Shown: piece after piece, positions 52,612 to 61,780 of the stretch
Numbering within the stretch: position 1 is the first letter of the stretch
Layout of the letters: every line of letters starts with the position of its first letter
Assembly: GCF_001010415.1 (NCBI RefSeq)
Contig: NZ_JPLE01000015.1
Span: 32,813-96,812 of the forward strand
Origin: Xanthomonas pisi DSM 18956
Lineage (GTDB): Bacteria > Pseudomonadota > Gammaproteobacteria > Xanthomonadales > Xanthomonadaceae
Direction of reading: 5' to 3'
DNA: 64,000 nucleotides
Notes under the pieces: model-generated
What the model was told of the DNA's origin: nothing
Seen by the model: only the letters and a program-made list of their open reading frames with translations
The model's database searches: none
Position numbers and translations under genes: made by a program

Positions 52612-53820
52612 TCAGCAATTGGTCACCAACGTGCGCTGGCGTTGCTCCTGCCACACCGCCAGCGCGTAGACCAGCAAGCCGCCAAGTGCCGTGGCTGCAC
52701 CCACGTACCCGGTGGAGGTCCAGCCCCAGCCCGCGGTGATCGCCATGCCGCCCAACCAGGGCCCCAGGGCATTTGCGGTGTTGAAGGCGGCATGGTTGGA
52801 CGCTGCCGCCAAGGTCTGCGCTTCGGCTGCCACATCCATCAGGCGGGTCTGCAACGCAGGCGCCAGCGCGCCCATCGTGCCAACCGCCACGATGGAGACG
52901 AACACCCACAGCCCCGAGTGCGCCGCCAACGGGAAGGTCAGCATCACCACGATCGACCACACCAACAGCACCGGCACCGCGCGGAACTGCATGCGGTCGA
53001 ACAACCACCCACCCAGGATGCTGCCAAGCACGCCGCCAACGCCGAATGCGGCCATCGCCAACGGAATGCGCGCAGGCGCGACGCCGGTGACCGCAGTCAA
53101 GGTTGGCGCCAGATAACTGAAAACGCAGAACATCCCCGAGAACCCCACCGCACCGATCGCCAACGCCAGCCACACCTGCGGCTGATTGAACGCACGCAGC
53201 TCGCGCAGTGGCTGCTGACGCGGCTCGTCCGGCGCAGGCGGCAGCAATGCCGCCACCGCCGCCACCGTGCCCAGCGCGATCACCGATACCGACGCATACG
53301 CCCAGCGCCAGCTCACCAGTTGCCCCAGCCAGGTCGCCAGCGGGTTGCCCACCAGCAAGGCCACGCTCAGGCCCAACAGCACGCGCCCTACCGCGGTGGC
53401 GCGTTGATTGGGCGGGCTGATCGAGGCGGCGACCAGAGAAGCAACGCCGAAGTACGCGCCATGCGGCAGGCCGGCGATGAAGCGACACAGCAACATCGTG
53501 TGATAGCTGGGCGCCAGCGCACTGGCAAGGTTGCCCAGCGCGTAGAACACCATCAGCAACAACAACAAGGTGCGGCGCGGCCAGCGCGCGCCCAGGATCG
53601 CCAGCAACGGCGCACCGACCACCACACCCAGCGCATAGGCGCTGATGACATGGCCTACCTGCGGCTCGCTGATCTGCAGGCCCTGCGCGATCTGCGTCAT
53701 CAGGCCCATCGTGGAAAACTCGCTGATGCCGATCGCAAAGCCACCCATCGCCAGCGCAAGCAGGATCAGCACGTAATCGCGCCGGGGCACGCGCGGCGTT
53801 GAGAGGTCGATATCGGACAT
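52612..53820 (-). CDS. MFS transporter, AraJ/DHA1-like
   Basis: A 402-residue transporter with twelve predicted helices. GGFAIGISEFSTMGLMTQIA is the first-helix motif of the AraJ/CmlA-like DHA1 group, and ILGARWPRRTLLLLLMVFYA is motif A. MFCRFIAGLPHGAYFGVAS-type helix 4 (CRFIAGLPHGAYFGVA) follows. It probably exports a small hydrophobic compound. Divergent from the NemA-like OYE, a common pairing for electrophile or drug defence. ATG 53820 precedes the first helix; upstream residues are not conserved. Confidence 0.9.
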   Translation of the reverse strand: MSDIDLSTPRVPRRDYVLILLALAMGGFAIGISEFSTMGLMTQIAQGLQISEPQVGHVISAYALGVVVGAPLLAILGARWPRRTLLLLLMVFYALGNLASALAPSYHTMLLCRFIAGLPHGAYFGVASLVAASISPPNQRATAVGRVLLGLSVALLVGNPLATWLGQLVSWRWAYASVSVIALGTVAAVAALLPPAPDEPRQQPLRELRAFNQPQVWLALAIGAVGFSGMFCVFSYLAPTLTAVTGVAPARIPLAMAAFGVGGVLGSILGGWLFDRMQFRAVPVLLVWSIVVMLTFPLAAHSGLWVFVSIVAVGTMGALAPALQTRLMDVAAEAQTLAAASNHAAFNTANALGPWLGGMAITAGWGWTSTGYVGAATALGGLLVYALAVWQEQRQRTLVTNC

Positions 53821-54063
53821 GCCCGACTCCAGGATGACGGGGCGGCTTATTATTGTGCAATGCAGCAATCAGCGAAAGGTGTGGGCCGACCACGGTTCAG
53901 CGCCGATCCGCAGCACATCACAGTTCGACCGGCCTGAGGCGGTGTGGAGACGCAGTGTCCTATTGACGTCGCTCGAATCCGCTTGGGTCCGCCACCATCG
54001 CTGTGTGGCACCGCGATCGGCGTGGTGCCGCGCCTGGCGCGATCCCACTCGAACTGGTTGCTG
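53821..54063. promoter_or_regulatory. Divergent promoter region MFS/OYE
   Basis: The 243-bp spacer separates divergent genes and likely holds both promoters. ATTGTGCAATGCAGCAAT (53852-53869) is an imperfect palindrome around TGCA-A-TGCA next to an AT-rich stretch, and is a weak operator candidate. No regulator gene is adjacent. Confidence 0.35.
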
Positions 54064-55158
54064 ATGTCCAAATCCACTGAATCTCCGTTGTTCTCCCCGG
54101 TGCGCCTGGGCGCACTGGATCTTGCCAACCGCGTGATCATGGCGCCGCTGACACGCAACCGCGCCGGCGCCGGCCAGGTGCCCTCGCCGCTCGCCGCCGA
54201 GTATTACGGCCAGCGCGCCACCGCCGGCCTGATCGTGGCCGAAGGCACGCAGATCAGTCCGCTCGGCCAGGGGTATCTGGACACCCCCGGCATCCACACC
54301 CAGGCGCAGGTCGAGGGCTGGCGCGCAGTCACCGATGCAGTGCACCGCCGCGGCGGCAAGATCGTGCTGCAGCTCTGGCATGTCGGCCGCGTCTCGCACA
54401 CCAGCGTGCTGCCCCCGGGCGAAGTGCCGGTCGCGCCCAGCGCCATTCGCGCCGAAGGCAAGACCTACACCGCGAACGGCTTCCAGGACGTGTCCGAGCC
54501 GCGCGCACTGGCGCTGGATGAAATCCCCGCGCTGATCGAGGACTACCGTATCGCCGCACGCAATGCGATCGACGCCGGGTTCGATGGCGTGGAAGTGCAT
54601 GCCGCTAACGGCTATCTGCTGGATCAGTTCCTGCGCGATGGCTCCAACAAGCGCACCGATGCTTACGGCGGCGACATCGAAAACCGCACGCGCCTGCTGA
54701 GCGAAGTGGTGCAGGCCATCGCCGACGAAATCGGCGCCGAGCGTACCGGCGTGCGCTTGTCGCCGGTGACCCCGGTGTATGGCGCGCACGATTCCGATCC
54801 GCAGCCGTTGTTCGAACGTGCGGTCGAGCGGCTCAACCTGATCGGCGGGCTGGCCTTCGTGCACGTGATCGAGGGCGCCACCGGCGGCCCGCGCGACAAC
54901 ATCGCCTTCGACTACGCCGCGTTGCGTGCCAAGTTCGATGGTGCGTGGATCGCCAATAACGGCTACGACCGCCGCATGTCCGAACACGCCATCAGCAGCG
55001 GCTACGCCGATGCCATCGCTTACGGCCGCCCGTTCATCGCCAACCCGGATCTGGTGCGTCGCCTGCGCGAGAACGCGCCGCTGACAGACCTCGACCAGAC
55101 CACCCTGTACGGTGGCGGTGCCAAGGGCTATACGGACTACCCCGCACTGGCGGACTGA
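54064..55158 (+). CDS. nemA: Old yellow enzyme, NADH:flavin oxidoreductase (NemA-like)
   Basis: A 364-residue FMN-dependent ene-reductase. RVIMAPLTRNRAG begins the TIM barrel, IVLQLWHVGRVSH carries the conserved His-Val-Gly-Arg, GFDGVEVHAANGYLLDQFLR is the barrel signature and YGRPFIANPDLVRRL ends the FMN site. The substrate-binding VHAANG motif (His plus Asn) is intact. The group reduces quinones, N-ethylmaleimide or nitro compounds. It is divergent from the MFS transporter. I use nemA as the family label; the substrate is not known. Confidence 0.93.
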   Translation: MSKSTESPLFSPVRLGALDLANRVIMAPLTRNRAGAGQVPSPLAAEYYGQRATAGLIVAEGTQISPLGQGYLDTPGIHTQAQVEGWRAVTDAVHRRGGKIVLQLWHVGRVSHTSVLPPGEVPVAPSAIRAEGKTYTANGFQDVSEPRALALDEIPALIEDYRIAARNAIDAGFDGVEVHAANGYLLDQFLRDGSNKRTDAYGGDIENRTRLLSEVVQAIADEIGAERTGVRLSPVTPVYGAHDSDPQPLFERAVERLNLIGGLAFVHVIEGATGGPRDNIAFDYAALRAKFDGAWIANNGYDRRMSEHAISSGYADAIAYGRPFIANPDLVRRLRENAPLTDLDQTTLYGGGAKGYTDYPALAD

Positions 55159-55370
55159 TTCCACCCTCCGGCTTGACCGATCACCGCCGCAACCAAGGCG
55201 GCGGCGATCGGTCAGCGAACACGGTGCGGCATACCGCCGCGGACCGGACGGCCTGGCGGTCCTGCATGCGCCGCGGAGGTTCGCATCGCGCACCGACAGC
55301 GCAGCGTCGCCACATGACGCGCGCATCGCCGGCAGCTAGCATCCAGGTAGCCCCTGCTGCCGGATCACCG

Positions 55371-56417
55371 ATGCGCTGTCTTCTCTCGTTTGCCCTGTGC
55401 TGCACGCTGTTGATCGGCGGGCAGGCGCTTGCCGTGCCGTTCTGGGGCGCGCGCCAGTCCAGCCCTGCCGATACCCTGCCCGCGCAGCTCGAGCCGGGCC
55501 AATGGATCTGGGGTGGCGTCAGCAAAGGCTGGGGGCCGATGGCGGTGATCGTCAGCCTGACCGAACAACGCGCCTATGCGTATCGCAACGGCATCCTGAT
55601 CGGCGTGTCCACCATCAGTTCCGGCAAGCCCGGGCACGAAACGCCCACCGGTGTGTTCACCATCCTGCAGAAGGACAAGGACCACCGCTCCAACATCTAC
55701 AATGCCGCCCCCATGCCATATCAGCAGCGGCTGACCTGGGACGGCGTCGCCCTGCACGCCGGCGGCCTGCCCGGCTATCCGGAGTCGCACGGTTGCGTGC
55801 ATCTGCCTTCGGAATTTGCGCGATTGCTGTTCGACAATTCCAACATGGGCATGGTGGTGGTGGTCGCACAGGCCGGCATCAGCGCCGACGATGTGGTGCA
55901 TCCGCGCGCGCTCAGCCCGATCGATCCCACCACCGGCGCCGAGCGCGCCCTGCTGCCGCTGCCCAGCGGCCAGGCATTCGCCTGGCAGCCGGAGCTGGCA
56001 CCGGCCGGCCCGATCTCGATGCTGATCAGCAGCACCGATCAGCAACTGGTGGTGTACCGCAACGGTGTGGAAATCGGACGCGCGCAGGTGGCCTTGCATG
56101 CGCAGCCCGGCGCGCCGCTGGGCACGCAGGCGTTCATCGTCGGCCAGGGCTTTCTGCCGGGCGACCTGCCCGGACTGCCCGGCCAGCGCATGCCCAACTG
56201 GATGCGAATCGGCATTCCCGGCAGCACCTCCGCGGCAGGGCAGGCATTGGACGCGGCCACCGTCGCGCGCCTGCAGGTGCCGCCCGCATTTCTGGCTGGC
56301 CTGTTGCCGCTGCTGACCCCTGGCGTGGTGTTGGTCGCCACCGACCAGCGCATCCTGCCGCAGACCACCGGCGCCAAGCTGCAGGTACTGGATTCGGACC
56401 CACCTGAAACGCCATGA
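55371..56417 (+). CDS. L,D-transpeptidase family protein with duplicated domain
   Basis: A 348-residue periplasmic protein with a signal peptide (LLSFALCCTLLIGGQALA). The N-terminal YkuD domain has the catalytic motif HAGGLPGYPESHGCVHLP (Cys near residue 142). It could cross-link peptidoglycan 3-3 or attach proteins. The C-terminal half (TDQQLVVYRNGVEIGRAQVA) mirrors the N-terminal domain (TEQRAYAYRNGILIGVSTIS) but lacks the SHGCVH catalytic motif, so it looks like a degenerate duplication. ATG 55371 starts at the signal peptide. Confidence 0.9.
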   Translation: MRCLLSFALCCTLLIGGQALAVPFWGARQSSPADTLPAQLEPGQWIWGGVSKGWGPMAVIVSLTEQRAYAYRNGILIGVSTISSGKPGHETPTGVFTILQKDKDHRSNIYNAAPMPYQQRLTWDGVALHAGGLPGYPESHGCVHLPSEFARLLFDNSNMGMVVVVAQAGISADDVVHPRALSPIDPTTGAERALLPLPSGQAFAWQPELAPAGPISMLISSTDQQLVVYRNGVEIGRAQVALHAQPGAPLGTQAFIVGQGFLPGDLPGLPGQRMPNWMRIGIPGSTSAAGQALDAATVARLQVPPAFLAGLLPLLTPGVVLVATDQRILPQTTGAKLQVLDSDPPETP

Positions 56418-56607
56418 ACGTGCCATCAGCGCGTTGACTGGACCGGACGGCGGCAACGAGTGCAGCTTGCGCGGCGTGCCGCGTGCCACCTCCCCCACCG
56501 CGCAACGTTCTTGTTTGACGGGCTGATCCATCGCGGCGGATCGTGCGATTGTCAACGCAGCGCTGCAGGCAGATGATGCAGCGACCTCATTGCCAGGGAT
56601 GTGCGTG

Positions 56608-57399
56608 ATGCGCCTGTTCGCTGCGGTTCTGTTCGGCATCCACGTTGCGGCCTGCACGATGGCCGCTGCATCGACACAAACCACACGTCCTGCGGCAGCA
56701 AGCGCAGACTGCCTGGATGCGCGGCAGGTTGCGGAACTGCATCAGACCGACGCGCGCACGCTGGCCGTCGCCCAACACGACGGCCGCTTGTTCCGCCTGC
56801 AGCTGGCGCAGGACTGTCCACGGCTCGCCGCACAGGCAGACGCCACTTTGCTCGCCCCGCACGGTTGGGTCTGCAACGGCGCCCAGGCGTTCGTCGGCGT
56901 CGGGCAGCAACGGTGCGCCATCAGCCAGGTCGCCACGCTCAGCGCGCGCGACTACGCCGGCATTGCCCGGCAACGCGACCGCGACGCAATACCCACGCTG
57001 GACGGCGTCAGCGTACGCCAAGCGCGCCGTCGCAACTTCGCCGGCTCATCCAGCTACTGCTTCAATCCCAGCATGTTGCGCGCGTGGTCGGAAGACGCCC
57101 AGGGCCTGGTGGTGGAAGTGTCGCCTCGCCATCCCGGCACGCATCGCCATTATCGTGTCGAGTTGATGGACAGCTGCCGCGAACTCAGCGGCGCACCGCC
57201 GATTCGCTTCGTGTCCGGCATGAGCCTGAATGCGATCTGCGGCAATCCCGGCGACAAGGTCGATGTCCTCGACGAAATCGGCCTTGCCGGTGCAAGCGTC
57301 GGTGCGGGCCAGCATGGCGACCTGAGCACGACGCGCGGCGGACAGTCTGGTCGGATGCGCCAGAGCTGCATGGTGGCAGCGGTGTATCCGCGCGATTGA
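56608..57399 (+). CDS. Putative lipoprotein, two DUF6491-like repeats
   Basis: A 263-residue probable lipoprotein. The N-terminal hydrophobic stretch ends in HVAACT, a lipobox. The mature part appears to contain two similar modules: DCLDARQVAELHQTDARTLA with LFRLQLAQDCP and CNGAQAFVGVGQQRC, then YCFNPSMLRAWSEDAQGLVV with HYRVELMDSC and SLNAICGNPGDKVDV. Each has paired cysteines and strand patterns, resembling DUF6491. ATG 56608 is used because AGGG lies about 10 nt upstream; 56599 is in frame. Function unknown. Confidence 0.75.
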   Translation: MRLFAAVLFGIHVAACTMAAASTQTTRPAAASADCLDARQVAELHQTDARTLAVAQHDGRLFRLQLAQDCPRLAAQADATLLAPHGWVCNGAQAFVGVGQQRCAISQVATLSARDYAGIARQRDRDAIPTLDGVSVRQARRRNFAGSSSYCFNPSMLRAWSEDAQGLVVEVSPRHPGTHRHYRVELMDSCRELSGAPPIRFVSGMSLNAICGNPGDKVDVLDEIGLAGASVGAGQHGDLSTTRGGQSGRMRQSCMVAAVYPRD

Positions 57400-57411
57400 G
57401 CGTGCCGCAGC

Positions 57412-57480
57412 GTAGGAGCGCGCTTGCGCGCGATCAAGCGTTATCGATACCTCGTGCATCGCGCGCAAGCGCGCTTCTAC
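57412..57480. repeat. REP-like inverted repeat
   Basis: Arms at 57412-57434 (GTAGGAGCGCGCTTGCGCGC, GAT) and 57458-57480 (ATCGCGCGCAAGCGCGCTTC, TAC) pair with only one G-T mismatch across 23 bp, with a 23-nt loop. It lies between two convergent genes and may end both transcripts. The GAGCGCGCTTGCGCGC core resembles bacterial REP/BIME elements. Confidence 0.8.
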
Positions 57481-57517
57481 ACACGCTGGGTCACAGGCGA
57501 CCGACGCCGCAAAAGTC

Positions 57518-57853
57518 TCACGCCTTGCGAAGGAAACAGGTCTTCAGCACCAGTCCCTTGATCTTTTCCGAGTTGCCTTCGATATGTTCGGCATCGTCTT
57601 CGACCAGGCGGATATTGCGGATCAGCGTGCCCTGCTTGAGCGGAATCGACGAACCCTTGACCTTGAGATCCTTGACCACCGTCACCGTGTCGCCGGCCTG
57701 CAGCACATTGCCATTGCTGTCGCGCACGAGCGTCGCGCTCGCGGCGGCCTCGGCTGCGCTCCATTCGAAACCGCAATCGGCGCAGACCGACAACGCACCG
57801 TCGCCATAGGTGTTGTCCTGGCCGCATTGCGGGCAGGCGAGAGCGGTAGACAT
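57518..57853 (-). CDS. PhnA/YjdM zinc-ribbon protein
   Basis: A 111-residue protein. An N-terminal zinc ribbon (ALACPQCGQDNTYGDGALSV then CADCGFEW) has four cysteines in CxxC pairs. The C-terminal domain (VLQAGDTVTVVKDLKVKGSS, HIEGNSEKIKGLVLKTCFL) is typical of the PhnA/YjdM family. Despite the name, a phosphonate role is not supported for YjdM relatives. The ATG is at 57853. Confidence 0.92.
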   Translation of the reverse strand: MSTALACPQCGQDNTYGDGALSVCADCGFEWSAAEAAASATLVRDSNGNVLQAGDTVTVVKDLKVKGSSIPLKQGTLIRNIRLVEDDAEHIEGNSEKIKGLVLKTCFLRKA

Positions 57854-57968
57854 GCAGGTCCTTGAGCAAAAACGGCTGTGGATTGTAGCCCCCCGGCGTT
57901 GCGATCACGCATCCGGCACGGCGGCGGCGCGATAGTGCCGGGCTTATCGAATCCCCCGCAGGTCGTAC

Positions 57969-59015
57969 GTGTCCAGCCAGCCAGCGCCCCCCACACCTAG
58001 CGCCATAGACCCCGGCAACACCAACGGCGACCCCGGCAATACGGGCCAAGGCACACCTGCAAAGCCCAAGGGCTCGCATCTGGTGGTTTACGTTGCGCTG
58101 GCCGGCAACCTGGCCATCGCAGTGGCCAAATTCATTGCAGCAGGCATTTCCGGCAGCTCGGCCATGCTCAGCGAAGGCGTGCATTCGCTGGTGGATACCG
58201 TCAACGAGGTCCTGCTGCTGTATGGCTTGCGCCGTGCTGCGCAAGCGCCAACGCCGACCCACCCATTCGGCTACGGGCGCGAACTGTACTTCTGGAGTTT
58301 CATCGTCGCGCTGCTGGTCTTCGCAATGGGCGCCGGCGTCTCGCTGTACGAAGGCATCGTGCACCTGCGTCATCCCGAGCCGGCCAAGAGTCATCTTGTC
58401 GCCTATTGCGTGCTCGGCGTCTCGATCGTGTTCGAAGGCATTTCCTGGGTGGTGGCGCTGCGCGAGTTTCGCGCCAAAAAGGGGCGCATGGGCTATTTCG
58501 AGGCGTTTCGCCAGAGCAAAGACCCCAGCACCTTCACCGTCTTGCTGGAAGACAGCGCGGCGTTGATCGGCCTGTTCATGGCGCTGCTTGGCCTGGCCGG
58601 CGCGCAGCTGCTGGACATACCCGAGCTCGACGGCATCGCATCGATCGGCATTGCCGGCGTGCTCGCCTTCACCGCTTTCCTGCTGGCGCGCGAAACCAAG
58701 GGCTTGCTGATCGGCGAGCCCGCGCATGCGCACGTCACCGAGTCGCTGCTGCGCATTGCCGCCAGCGACCCGGATGTTCGCGCCGCCAACGGCGTGCTCA
58801 CCATGCAGATGGGCCCCAACCAGGTCGTCGCCGCGCTCAGCGCCGAGTTCGAAGACAGCCGCACCACGCCGCAGATCGAAGCCTGTGTCGGGCGCATCGA
58901 AGCGGCGGCCAAGCGGCAGCATCCCGAGCTCACCGCGCTGTTCATCAAACCGCAGACACCGGAAACCTGGCGCGCGCGCCGCGCACAGATCGAACGTGGT
59001 GCGCAGACCGATTGA
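57969..59015 (+). CDS. Cation diffusion facilitator transporter
   Basis: A 348-residue CDF-type metal exporter. LSEGVHSLVDTVNEVLLLYG carries the family Glu-His-Asp-His-like metal site motif (HSLVD), GYGRELYFWSFIVALLVFAM is a second membrane helix, and the D at LEDSAALIGL is the third. A proline-rich N-terminal tail (PAPPTPSAIDPGNTNG) precedes the first helix. It exports zinc or a similar divalent cation from the cytoplasm. GTG 57969 is the probable start; ATG at 58147 is too far in. A hairpin follows. Confidence 0.9.
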   Translation: MSSQPAPPTPSAIDPGNTNGDPGNTGQGTPAKPKGSHLVVYVALAGNLAIAVAKFIAAGISGSSAMLSEGVHSLVDTVNEVLLLYGLRRAAQAPTPTHPFGYGRELYFWSFIVALLVFAMGAGVSLYEGIVHLRHPEPAKSHLVAYCVLGVSIVFEGISWVVALREFRAKKGRMGYFEAFRQSKDPSTFTVLLEDSAALIGLFMALLGLAGAQLLDIPELDGIASIGIAGVLAFTAFLLARETKGLLIGEPAHAHVTESLLRIAASDPDVRAANGVLTMQMGPNQVVAALSAEFEDSRTTPQIEACVGRIEAAAKRQHPELTALFIKPQTPETWRARRAQIERGAQTD

Positions 59016-59354
59016 GCACGCGCACAGGTAGCTGATGCGCACGCCAGCGTGTGCGAGGTGCGGCGTTTCAGCCGGATGTGCGCCGCACCTTGAGCGCCAG
59101 CGCAGGACCGCCAGCGCAGGCGCAGACCGCGCCGCAAGCCGATCTGCACCCACATCGCCCGTGTCCGCGCAGCAAGACATTGCTTCGCAGTCTGGCCATG
59201 CCACGCTCTCCACCAAGCTGATCCTCGCCCCAACCGCAACGGCAGCCGCGGTTGCATGACCGGCTTCGATTGCCTACGGTGTGCGGGCTGCATCTGTTCG
59301 CATCGTGAGTCAGCCGATGCACTCCCCTTCGATCACCCGTCATGGAGGTTTCCA
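59016..59354. other. Spacer with hairpin between CDF and FKBP genes
   Basis: AGGTGCGGCG (59056-59065) pairs perfectly with CGCCGCACCT (59081-59090), 40 nt after the CDF stop, and may close that transcript. GGAGG lies 8 nt before the FKBP ATG. No gene is supported in the remaining bases. Confidence 0.55.
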
Positions 59355-59828
59355 ATGGAAATCAGCCAAGGTCGTGTTGCGACCATTCATTACACACTTT
59401 CCGACGACAGCGGCCAGGTCTTGGACCGTTCCACCCCTGACACCCCGCTGAGCTATCTGCACGGTGCCGGCAATATCGTTCCGGGCCTGGAGCAGGCACT
59501 GGACGGCAGGCGCGTCGGCGACACGCTCACTGCCGACGTCGCGCCTGAGCAGGGCTATGGCCCGCGTCATCAGCAGCTGATCCAGCACGTGCCGCGCGAT
59601 GCCTTCCCCACCGATGTCGAGGTCGTGCCCGGCGTGCAGTTCGAAGCGCGCACCCAACAGGGCCCGGTGCTGGTGACCGTGACCGAGGTCGGTCCGGAGC
59701 AGGTCACCGTGGACGGCAATCATCCGCTGGCCGGTCAGACCCTGCACTTCGCGGTGGAGGTGGTCGAGGTGCGCGAAGCCACCACGGACGAATTGAACCA
59801 GGGTCACGTAGACGACATCGCGGCCTGA
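59355..59828 (+). CDS. FKBP-type peptidyl-prolyl isomerase, SlyD-like
   Basis: A 157-residue prolyl isomerase and chaperone. VATIHYTLSDDSGQVLDRST is the FKBP opening, and the insert-in-flap (IF) chaperone domain spans about residues 68-125 (PEQGYGPRHQQLIQHVPRDA). TLHFAVEVVEVREAT ends the FKBP fold. The metal-binding His/Cys-rich tail of E. coli SlyD is absent, so this resembles the short SlyD/FkpB group. GGAGG lies 8 nt before ATG 59355. It precedes yegD by 123 nt. Confidence 0.9.
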   Translation: MEISQGRVATIHYTLSDDSGQVLDRSTPDTPLSYLHGAGNIVPGLEQALDGRRVGDTLTADVAPEQGYGPRHQQLIQHVPRDAFPTDVEVVPGVQFEARTQQGPVLVTVTEVGPEQVTVDGNHPLAGQTLHFAVEVVEVREATTDELNQGHVDDIAA

Positions 59829-59951
59829 CACGCTGTGCCGCGTGCCGATGGGCACGCGGCACATCGGCCGGGGCGCACTGCCTGTGTGCCGATCTGGACG
59901 GAGGACGCGGCAGCCGTAGTACAGTGCGCGCCCCGCTCTCAGGCACTGTGC

Positions 59952-61328
59952 ATGAAACTCGGCATCGACTTCGGTACCAGCAACTCCGCCGCCGCGGCGA
60001 TCGTCGATGGGAAGGTGGCACCGGTGCGCTTCGGCGAGGCTTTGCAGTTCCGTACCACGGTGTATTTCCCCGACACCATGCGCGACCCGGAGGATTTCAG
60101 CCTCACGCCCGCGCTCGAATACGAAATGCAGCGCCTGATCGACTCCGGCCGCCGCGATGCCGTTGCCGCCGGCCGTACACCCAATCAGGACAGCCTGCGC
60201 CGCGAGGCGCTGCGCATCGTGCGTCGGCAATGGATGGAAGAGCAGGTGCGCGAGCCGCGCAGCTCGGCGGCACTGCTGCAGAACGCGGTGTACGGCGACG
60301 ATGCACTGGACGCCTACTTTCTCGAAGGCGAAGGCAACCTGGTGCAGAGTCCCAAGTCGATGCTGGGCTACAACCTGCATCCGCGCGCGCGCCAGACCAT
60401 CACCGGCATCGCCACGCACGTGCTGGAACATATCCGCCTGACCGCCTCGCGCCAGTTCGATCTCAACATCCGCACCGCCGTGCTTGGCCGCCCGGTGCAA
60501 TTTCGCAGTTCGATCGGCGAGGCCGGCAATGCGCAGGCCCTGGAGATCCTGCAGACCGCGGCAATCGCTGCAGGGTTCGACAGCGTGGAGTTTCTCGAAG
60601 AGCCCGCAGCGGCGGCGATGCATTACCACGTCAGCCATGACACCCGCCACGACACGGTGGTGGTGGACATCGGCGGCGGCACCACCGACATCGCGCATGC
60701 CAGCGTCGGCGGCAGCGCCCCGCCGCAGGTGCACCGCGCCTGGGGCATCGCACGCGGCGGTACCGACATCGATCTGGCGCTCAGTCTTGCGGCCTACATG
60801 CCGCTGTTCGGCCGCGGCATCACCCGCGTGCCGGCGCACCACTACGTGGAAGCGGCGATGGTGCAGGACATGACCCGCCAACGCGAATTCCGCCTGCACA
60901 AGTACCAGGACGTCCCTGCCCCATTCGACAAACGCCTGCAGGCATTGCAGGACACCGGCAATACCGCGCGCCTGTATCGCGGCGTGGAAGCCTGCAAGAT
61001 CGCACTCAGCGAGCTCGACCGGCACCAGGCATCGCTGGACTTCATCGAACGCGGGCTGGGCGTGGATGTGCAGGCCGGCGCACTGGTCGCGTCCGCTTCC
61101 AGCTATCTGCGCGAGCTGGAAGGCCTGCTTGCGCAGGTGCGCGCCGACCTGGCCGCGCCGCCGGCCACCCTGTTCCTGACTGGCGGCATGTCGCGCGCCG
61201 GCTATATCCGCGATACCGTGGCGGCGGCGTTCCCGGAATCGCGCCTGGTGCATGGCGATCCCTCGTTCGGCGTGGTGCAGGGCCTGGCATGGGCGGCGGC
61301 ACAAGGCGCCCGCCCGTCGGAGGGTTAA
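59952..61328 (+). CDS. yegD: YegD, Hsp70-like chaperone family
   Basis: A 458-residue actin-ATPase-fold protein of the YegD group. GIDFGTSNSAAAAIVDGKV is the phosphate-1 motif, TVVVDIGGGTTDIAHA is phosphate-2 and LFLTGGMSRAGYIRD contributes the adenosine motif. No separate substrate-binding domain of DnaK type is present. It is a predicted Hsp70-like protein of unknown partner. The gene follows the FKBP gene, possibly in the same folding-related unit. ATG 59952 is at the exact start of the fold. Confidence 0.92.
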   Translation: MKLGIDFGTSNSAAAAIVDGKVAPVRFGEALQFRTTVYFPDTMRDPEDFSLTPALEYEMQRLIDSGRRDAVAAGRTPNQDSLRREALRIVRRQWMEEQVREPRSSAALLQNAVYGDDALDAYFLEGEGNLVQSPKSMLGYNLHPRARQTITGIATHVLEHIRLTASRQFDLNIRTAVLGRPVQFRSSIGEAGNAQALEILQTAAIAAGFDSVEFLEEPAAAAMHYHVSHDTRHDTVVVDIGGGTTDIAHASVGGSAPPQVHRAWGIARGGTDIDLALSLAAYMPLFGRGITRVPAHHYVEAAMVQDMTRQREFRLHKYQDVPAPFDKRLQALQDTGNTARLYRGVEACKIALSELDRHQASLDFIERGLGVDVQAGALVASASSYLRELEGLLAQVRADLAAPPATLFLTGGMSRAGYIRDTVAAAFPESRLVHGDPSFGVVQGLAWAAAQGARPSEG

Positions 61329-61355
61329 CACAAATCGGCGCTCAGTGCCTATAAT
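61325..61355 (+). promoter_or_regulatory. Candidate sigma-70 promoter upstream of the 61-residue gene
   Basis: TTAACA (61325-61330) and TATAAT (61350-61355, a perfect -10) are 19 nt apart, slightly longer than the usual 17. Transcription from about 61362 would give a leader of about 155 nt before ATG 61517. Confidence 0.45.
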
Positions 61356-61516
61356 AAGCGGTTGCTGCCTGACGCCCCGCCGTCGTGTCAGCAAGGCACG
61401 CTCGCCGTGCCACCGCGATGGCGCACCGAACGCGATCGCACTTCTCGACACCGCTTCCGTGCGCACCACCCTGGCCGCACGCGGTGTCATTGCACTTCCC
61501 CGCTACAGGAGGCCAC

Positions 61517-61702
61517 ATGGCACGTCCCGCGACCAAGCAGAAATCCCAGCCCAGCATCGCTCGCAGCGAAGGCAAGTCGCAGCCGCTCAGTCGTGAGCGC
61601 ATCGCTGCCGACATCGCCGCGTTCCGCAAGACCGGCGGCCGGATCGAAGTGCTCACCACCAACTTCGGCCCCGCCCGCAACGACGGCGACAAGATCGCGT
61701 AA
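61517..61702 (+). CDS. Conserved small protein, function unknown
   Basis: A 61-residue protein. Its first half is basic and polar (ARPATKQKSQPSIARSEGKS), and the second half (RIAADIAAFRKTGGRIEVLT, TNFGPARNDGDKIA) looks like a short helix-strand element. AGGAGG lies 5 nt before the ATG, a perfect ribosome-binding site. A perfect -10 lies upstream and a strong terminator downstream, so it is a well-delimited, probably well-expressed monocistronic gene. I do not recognise the family. Confidence 0.8.
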   Translation: MARPATKQKSQPSIARSEGKSQPLSRERIAADIAAFRKTGGRIEVLTTNFGPARNDGDKIA

Positions 61703-61780
61703 GCAGCGAGTACGCTAGCGCTTGCTGCGCAGCGCGCGCTCAAGCAGCTGCAGCCAAGGGGTTCCTTGACGTGTTACCGA

